Below the pieces are notes generated by a model. The model was not told the DNA's origin. It was given only the letters and a program-made list of their open reading frames with translations, and did not search any database. Position numbers and translations under genes: made by a program. A stretch of DNA of 64,000 nt from JADJGC01 sp964617645. Lineage in GTDB: Bacteria > Zixibacteria > MSB-5A5 > CAIYYT01. The stretch lies in NCBI GenBank assembly GCA_964617645.1, contig CAZTYE010000012.1:47044-111043 (forward strand). Direction: 5' to 3'. Positions 61,201 through 64,000 of the stretch are shown one piece after another (the stretch's first letter is position 1; every line of letters begins with the position of its first letter).

Positions 61201-61333
61201 GGGCGACAAAATTCCGCGCGGCGGCAATTTGTTCGAATTGCCGGCTTACAACTACAAACTTCCGCTCTGGGAAAATCCAACGCGGTTTCTGGCGCCGCGC
61301 CAGTTGAAACTTGGCCTGGGGGTGGCGTTCTAA
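58283..61333 (+). CDS. TonB-dependent receptor with two carboxypeptidase-regulatory-like N-terminal domains
   Basis: 1016 residues. Signal peptide (MRSVLLTLLALLSLTTHSGA), first CarboxypepD_reg domain (TLSGKVYDRFTDQTLAGALI), second one (about 120-210; GRLVGKATRTGTAESIPGVV), then a plug domain (SEILKELPGVVEIDKELHIR and GGRTYETQYMVDGVSVTDPL) and a long TonB-type beta barrel with FEGTNLLDHKNVTLINP near the end and the C-terminal LGLGVAF. It imports a ligand across the outer membrane using TonB energy; no TonB is seen here. It is directly coupled (TAATG) to an NHL lipoprotein, so the two probably work on the same ligand. Confidence 0.92.
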   Translation: MRSVLLTLLALLSLTTHSGAATLSGKVYDRFTDQTLAGALISIVGTTLTATTDSTGRFVFAQIEGGIYDLEISLAGYYTGNQRRVRLGTRQDLEVEIRLKPVTSEDRSKGISSEFRTGRLVGKATRTGTAESIPGVVVKIHELAMGAQTDANGLYVIDKVKPGRYSVEATIIGFKLVRHYAVEVYGGEDTELHFQLEETVLPLGSEVIVFGERPLMDPTVPAAIRTIRPQELKRGTVRELSEILKELPGVVEIDKELHIRGGRTYETQYMVDGVSVTDPLIRRGYGLALNANAVNELNLYSGGADAEFSQATSGVVEVITREGSETYSGALNYRNDHPFGSAGFNSDLLEASISGPEPLTSGALKRLRLPGETYFFWSGNFSLSDTYLPYSRNLYSTTFSGSALSPRSDNQYSTLFKLTWKVSPLVKLSLSHAAAATINQDRSILETRLRTIDFSYGYPFEYARNLDNYNTFTQKSNQQVVTLDYRFSPSRQIRLTASRFFTTLRSQVAGKDWDEYVRPVDSRPDTIIANEDSTLFEVIKGDGFWDSGDGDSWYDHYIENLGWKGTYETDIETNFSMKVGVEGEHQTVQVLDIYKPWLGNAGFGLNYDAYKAKPSTYGAFLQNSLNLQGMVFDFGFRYDLWFVGKYAEDALANDSVSVLSQVLRQQFEDRTTEILGRRARGVISPRFGFANLISRTLTLFGSYSRFARRPAPQYLYAKLYTPSQGAYQLFGNPALDYEKVTNIELGIKYLPNDKAALGISGYIKYIGDYIAATAIAPDPRFPDETYFLYFNLDYATSQGVEIEYIHKYSPFFDLSLSGAFSKARGERSLPADILRGLRARSEGEIYNDVAFDWDKPWQFVIKTNFNAPQDQHPRVLGLRLPRDWNLNIKFWAQAGKRYTPYRETTGEFGQIAYVAAGEANSKLGPWWNSLDLSFQKYFRSGRYTITMFLEGTNLLDHKNVTLINPLSGKEYRSGDKIPRGGNLFELPAYNYKLPLWENPTRFLAPRQLKLGLGVAF

Positions 61334-62412
61334 TGTCCCGGCTCCGGAATTCGCTGTTGATTCTGACGCTGCTTGTGGCCGGCGCGCATTTCTTCGGCTG
61401 CGGTGAGAAGACGACCCTGCCGTCGGATCTGCCAAAGCCGGTCTACGGTGGCATCGATACGAATTACGTGTTTGTAACACCCATTTGGACGGAGGCCGGC
61501 GGTGTGGCGTTCAATCGGCCGCAGGATGTATACATCGGCTACGACCAGTTGGTTTATATATGTGATACCGACAATCATCGCGTGCTGAAGATGGAATTGG
61601 ACGGCACTTTGATTGAATCGTATCCGGTGAAGCACCCGGTGTCGATTGCGCAGGACCGCGGTCTGGACTTACTGGTAGTCTGCGGCGAATACCGGGAGCT
61701 CATCGAGCATGACAGTACTGCCGACACCATAAACTACAGTAATGTCGTTTTCCGGCAGCGCTACCGCGGCAATCGACCATTCGAACTGGTTTATCGTGGC
61801 GAAAACAGCGGACCCGGCGACGTGGCATTTCTGCCGGGAGTCTACTACGGCATCGCGGCCTCGCCCTACCCAAACAAAGACTACTATGTTGCCGATTTTG
61901 CGAAGAACCGCATTTTGGAAATGACGTTCGTCGACGATTTGCGCAACTACATCTTGGAGACCGGTGTCGGACTAAATCTGACGCAGTATCCATGCGATCT
62001 CACTGTCTACGAGATTGCCGGCCAGGTATATCTGGCGCTGGCGCAAGGCGCGCCGAACGTGGGCGTACAGCTCTTCGGTCTGCCTGATTTTATCAACCAG
62101 TATCAGGAAGGCGATACCTTGCCGCCGTTAGTCAGGTTCACGGCGCGTTCGTTCAAAGATGTCGCGGTCGATGAGCTATTGAATTTCTATGTTCTTAACG
62201 ACGAACCCGATCCACTGCTGGGGACGAGGTATTACCTCTACAAATACGACCGTCGCGGAGAGCTTCTGCTGGCCCTCGGCACGCTGGGCTCGGGCGAGCG
62301 CCAATTCAATCGCCCGAATGGCATCGCGTATCATAACGGCGTGCTCTATATAGCCGATACGTACAATAACCGCGTTGTGCGTTACACCCTGACCACCGAG
62401 ATTCAGAATTAG
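61333..62412 (+). CDS. NHL-repeat lipoprotein coupled to the TonB receptor
   Basis: 359 residues. A lipoprotein signal (ILTLLVAGAHFFGC, Cys about 22), then a beta-propeller made of NHL-like repeats: GVAFNRPQDVYIGYDQLVYI(CDTDNHRVL), YYVADFAKNRILEM and RQFNRPNGIAYHNGVLYIAD(TYNNRVVRY). Start ATG 61333 overlaps the receptor stop. It probably sits on the outer membrane and binds the receptor's ligand or partners. Confidence 0.85.
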   Translation: MSRLRNSLLILTLLVAGAHFFGCGEKTTLPSDLPKPVYGGIDTNYVFVTPIWTEAGGVAFNRPQDVYIGYDQLVYICDTDNHRVLKMELDGTLIESYPVKHPVSIAQDRGLDLLVVCGEYRELIEHDSTADTINYSNVVFRQRYRGNRPFELVYRGENSGPGDVAFLPGVYYGIAASPYPNKDYYVADFAKNRILEMTFVDDLRNYILETGVGLNLTQYPCDLTVYEIAGQVYLALAQGAPNVGVQLFGLPDFINQYQEGDTLPPLVRFTARSFKDVAVDELLNFYVLNDEPDPLLGTRYYLYKYDRRGELLLALGTLGSGERQFNRPNGIAYHNGVLYIADTYNNRVVRYTLTTEIQN

Positions 62413-62489
62413 CCGCATTCGGGTCGATTCTCGACCGCCAAGTTTCCGCTTGCGCCGACCGGCGCTGTTTCTATATTCGGAGCGCCAAT

Positions 62490-62574
<85 letters not shown>

Positions 62575-62582
62575 AAGAATAT

Positions 62583-63440
62583 CTAACGCAGCAACACGAT
62601 TTTTCGCGTGACTTGCTGCGTTTCTGTTTGGGCACGGATGAAATAGACACCGGAGGCGACCCGCTGTGAGAAAGCATCCCTGCCATCCCATTCACCTTGC
62701 CGATTGTTGAAGCTTAAACTTCTGATCCTCTGGCCAAGCAAATTCATTATATCGACGGCCACTAAACCACTCGATTGTCCTTGGAGTTCTATGTTGACGC
62801 TTTCGTTAAAGGGACTCGGATGTATCGCCATGTCGAACGGCACCTCTGAATTGTTCGAATCACGCTCATCGCGCGCACCAACACAATAGTATGCGAACGC
62901 GTTAATCACTGGCACATGGGATACCGTCGCGCCAACCGCGCTCAATTCCGTGCGCCATGTCGGAGGCACAAAGGCTGTGTCGATGAACAATGCACCCCAA
63001 CAATACGGCTGATGCAGAATCCGAAAATAAAGTGTCGCAAACAGAGTCTCCTGCGGATTAGCAACTGCATTGTCGAGCGACGGCACTAATCCCGCCCACG
63101 AGAAAGCCAATGTTCGCTCGGACGTGTTCGCATAGGTGGCAAAGAAGAACCCACTTCCCTGCGGAAAAAGCGGGCCTTGAGCAACAGAACTCAGCTCATA
63201 TGCCGGCTGGCTGTTGGAGTAAGTGAGAGCGACGCTGGCAAAGTCGATCGCCTCGTCAGCAATGAGAAACACCCCAACGGCTACGCTATCTCCCACATTG
63301 GTCGTAAAGTGGAGCACATTCAATCGAAGAGAATCCCTGATCCCCGGGTCCTGGGCGAATACTGTTCTCTCGATGCCACCGCCAGCAACAAGAAGTGCGA
63401 ACACAAGTAGCGCTCGCGTACACAGTCCCGCAATACTCAT
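62583..63440 (-). CDS. Secreted protein with Por secretion (T9SS type A-like) C-terminal sorting domain
   Basis: 285 residues. Signal peptide (ALLVFALLVAGGGIERTVFA), an ordinary beta-rich module (about 35-195) and a C-terminal domain with HPSPFNESVNIELQ, MNLLGQRIRSLS, ASGVYFIRAQ and a final KIVLLR, which matches the type IX sorting signal used in FCB bacteria. The T9SS core is not in the window. Function of the N-terminal part unknown. Confidence 0.85.
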   Translation of the reverse strand: MSIAGLCTRALLVFALLVAGGGIERTVFAQDPGIRDSLRLNVLHFTTNVGDSVAVGVFLIADEAIDFASVALTYSNSQPAYELSSVAQGPLFPQGSGFFFATYANTSERTLAFSWAGLVPSLDNAVANPQETLFATLYFRILHQPYCWGALFIDTAFVPPTWRTELSAVGATVSHVPVINAFAYYCVGARDERDSNNSEVPFDMAIHPSPFNESVNIELQGQSSGLVAVDIMNLLGQRIRSLSFNNRQGEWDGRDAFSQRVASGVYFIRAQTETQQVTRKIVLLR

Positions 63441-63556
63441 TCCTATCCGGACTCACGCTTCCCCATACTCTAACGTAGCCATGGCGCTCCTGTTTAGCAA
63501 CTGTTTTCTTGAACATGAGCCGAAATTGCTTAACTTCGTTTGCGAGAAGACGCACG

Positions 63557-63898
63557 ATGCACGAACTGTCAATCGCGGACAATATCATTACGGCTGTCAA
63601 AGCAGCGATGCCGCAGCATGGACTGACGCAGATCAAGCGCATCGGCCTGCGGATCGGAGCGCTCGCGGGCGTTGATGCAGCGGCGTTGCGATTCGGTTAT
63701 GCTGCGCTTACCGCAGAGACGGCGCTGGCCGAATCGGAATTGGCGATTGAGAATGTCGCCGCGGCGGCGGTCTGCCGGAAATGCAGCGCCAAATTTGCCG
63801 TGCCGGATTTCGTGTTCGTTTGCCCGAAGTGCGAATCATCGCAGTGCGATTTGATCGCCGGGCAGGAATTGGAAATCGCGTTTGTCGAGGGCGAGTGA
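63557..63898 (+). CDS. hypA: Hydrogenase/urease nickel metallochaperone HypA
   Basis: 113 residues starting MHELSIADNII, where Met1-His2-Glu3 is the nickel site. Zinc site CRKCSAKFAV ... CPKCESSQC. HypA gives nickel to HypB for [NiFe]-hydrogenase or urease. Start ATG 63557; the longer frame adds 16 residues of no family match. No other hyp gene follows before the window ends. Confidence 0.94.
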   Translation: MHELSIADNIITAVKAAMPQHGLTQIKRIGLRIGALAGVDAAALRFGYAALTAETALAESELAIENVAAAAVCRKCSAKFAVPDFVFVCPKCESSQCDLIAGQELEIAFVEGE

Positions 63899-64000
63899 CG
63901 GCGGCGATAACTTCAGGCCGCATCGTTCGATTTTCGATTCGTGTATCTCGCTAAGTTTGTCCTTTCTGGAAAAAATAGGGCATAGCTCGAGCTAATCAGG

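Overview
The window is about 64 kb of GC-rich bacterial chromosome, densely coding, with one assembly gap. It most resembles a member of the FCB superphylum, perhaps a Zixibacteria-like lineage. Pointers are a dockerin-bearing secreted protein, a protein with a Por/T9SS-type C-terminal tail, a very large TonB-dependent receptor with two N-terminal regulatory domains, a DUF2723 membrane protein and a DUF3078-like protein. This placement is an inference from gene content. No rRNA or marker phylogeny could be run.

Layout. 1-4.65 kb (minus): an acyl-CoA block of archaeal-type HMG-CoA synthase, SCP2-type thiolase, a DUF35 zinc-ribbon/OB protein and a methylcrotonyl-CoA-carboxylase-like beta subunit. 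A 69-bp tandem repeat array, containing the 100-N gap, splits the synthase from its presumed partners. 4.65-6.8 kb is rich in REP-like palindromes and carries an unknown ORF and a GIY-YIG protein. 6.8-9.3 kb: a Fic protein behind a perfect palindrome, a CheY-like regulator, and a PHA regulator/phasin-like protein with an operator-like palindrome. 9.4-14.2 kb (plus): a tightly packed run of yebC, ruvC, ruvA, ruvB, queA and ispD. rlmN is divergent to prfB, which has a complete +1 frameshift site, followed by pta, an FmdB zinc ribbon and a GlcD-type oxidase.

19.8-22 kb is a more AT-rich island with an Nramp-like transporter. 22.3-36 kb is mixed: CvpA, a lipoprotein, RpiB, DUF1573, DUF1579, a quinone-detoxification-like dioxygenase/esterase pair, a cupin, SurE with a GT2 enzyme, a HAD protein, a CapK-like ligase, the dockerin protein, an Lcl-domain membrane protein, Nudix and a methyltransferase. 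36.2-41.8 kb: thyX, then an envelope-glycan operon (DUF2723, GT4, flippase-like). 42.2-46.3 kb: the ribD-ribE-ribBA-ribH-nusB operon, with a promoter, an FMN riboswitch and a terminator that runs into the ribD start codon. 46.3-52.5 kb: an AftB-like GT-C enzyme, a CDP-alcohol phosphotransferase, a HesB/IscA-like gene with an in-frame UGA that looks like selenocysteine, a DUF3078-like protein and TrkA/TrkH potassium uptake. 52.7-58.1 kb (minus): smpB, amidase, murI, rdgB, hypB and an M29 aminopeptidase. 58.3-63.9 kb: the TonB receptor coupled to an NHL-repeat lipoprotein, tRNA-Leu(CAG), the T9SS-type protein and hypA.

The genes fit a heterotroph with an outer membrane that makes riboflavin and MEP-pathway isoprenoids, handles PHA, uses selenocysteine (inferred) and matures a nickel enzyme. 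The two strongest observations are the probable HesB-like selenoprotein at 48909-49229 and the archaeal-type HMG-CoA synthase/thiolase/DUF35 set in a bacterium that also carries ispD.
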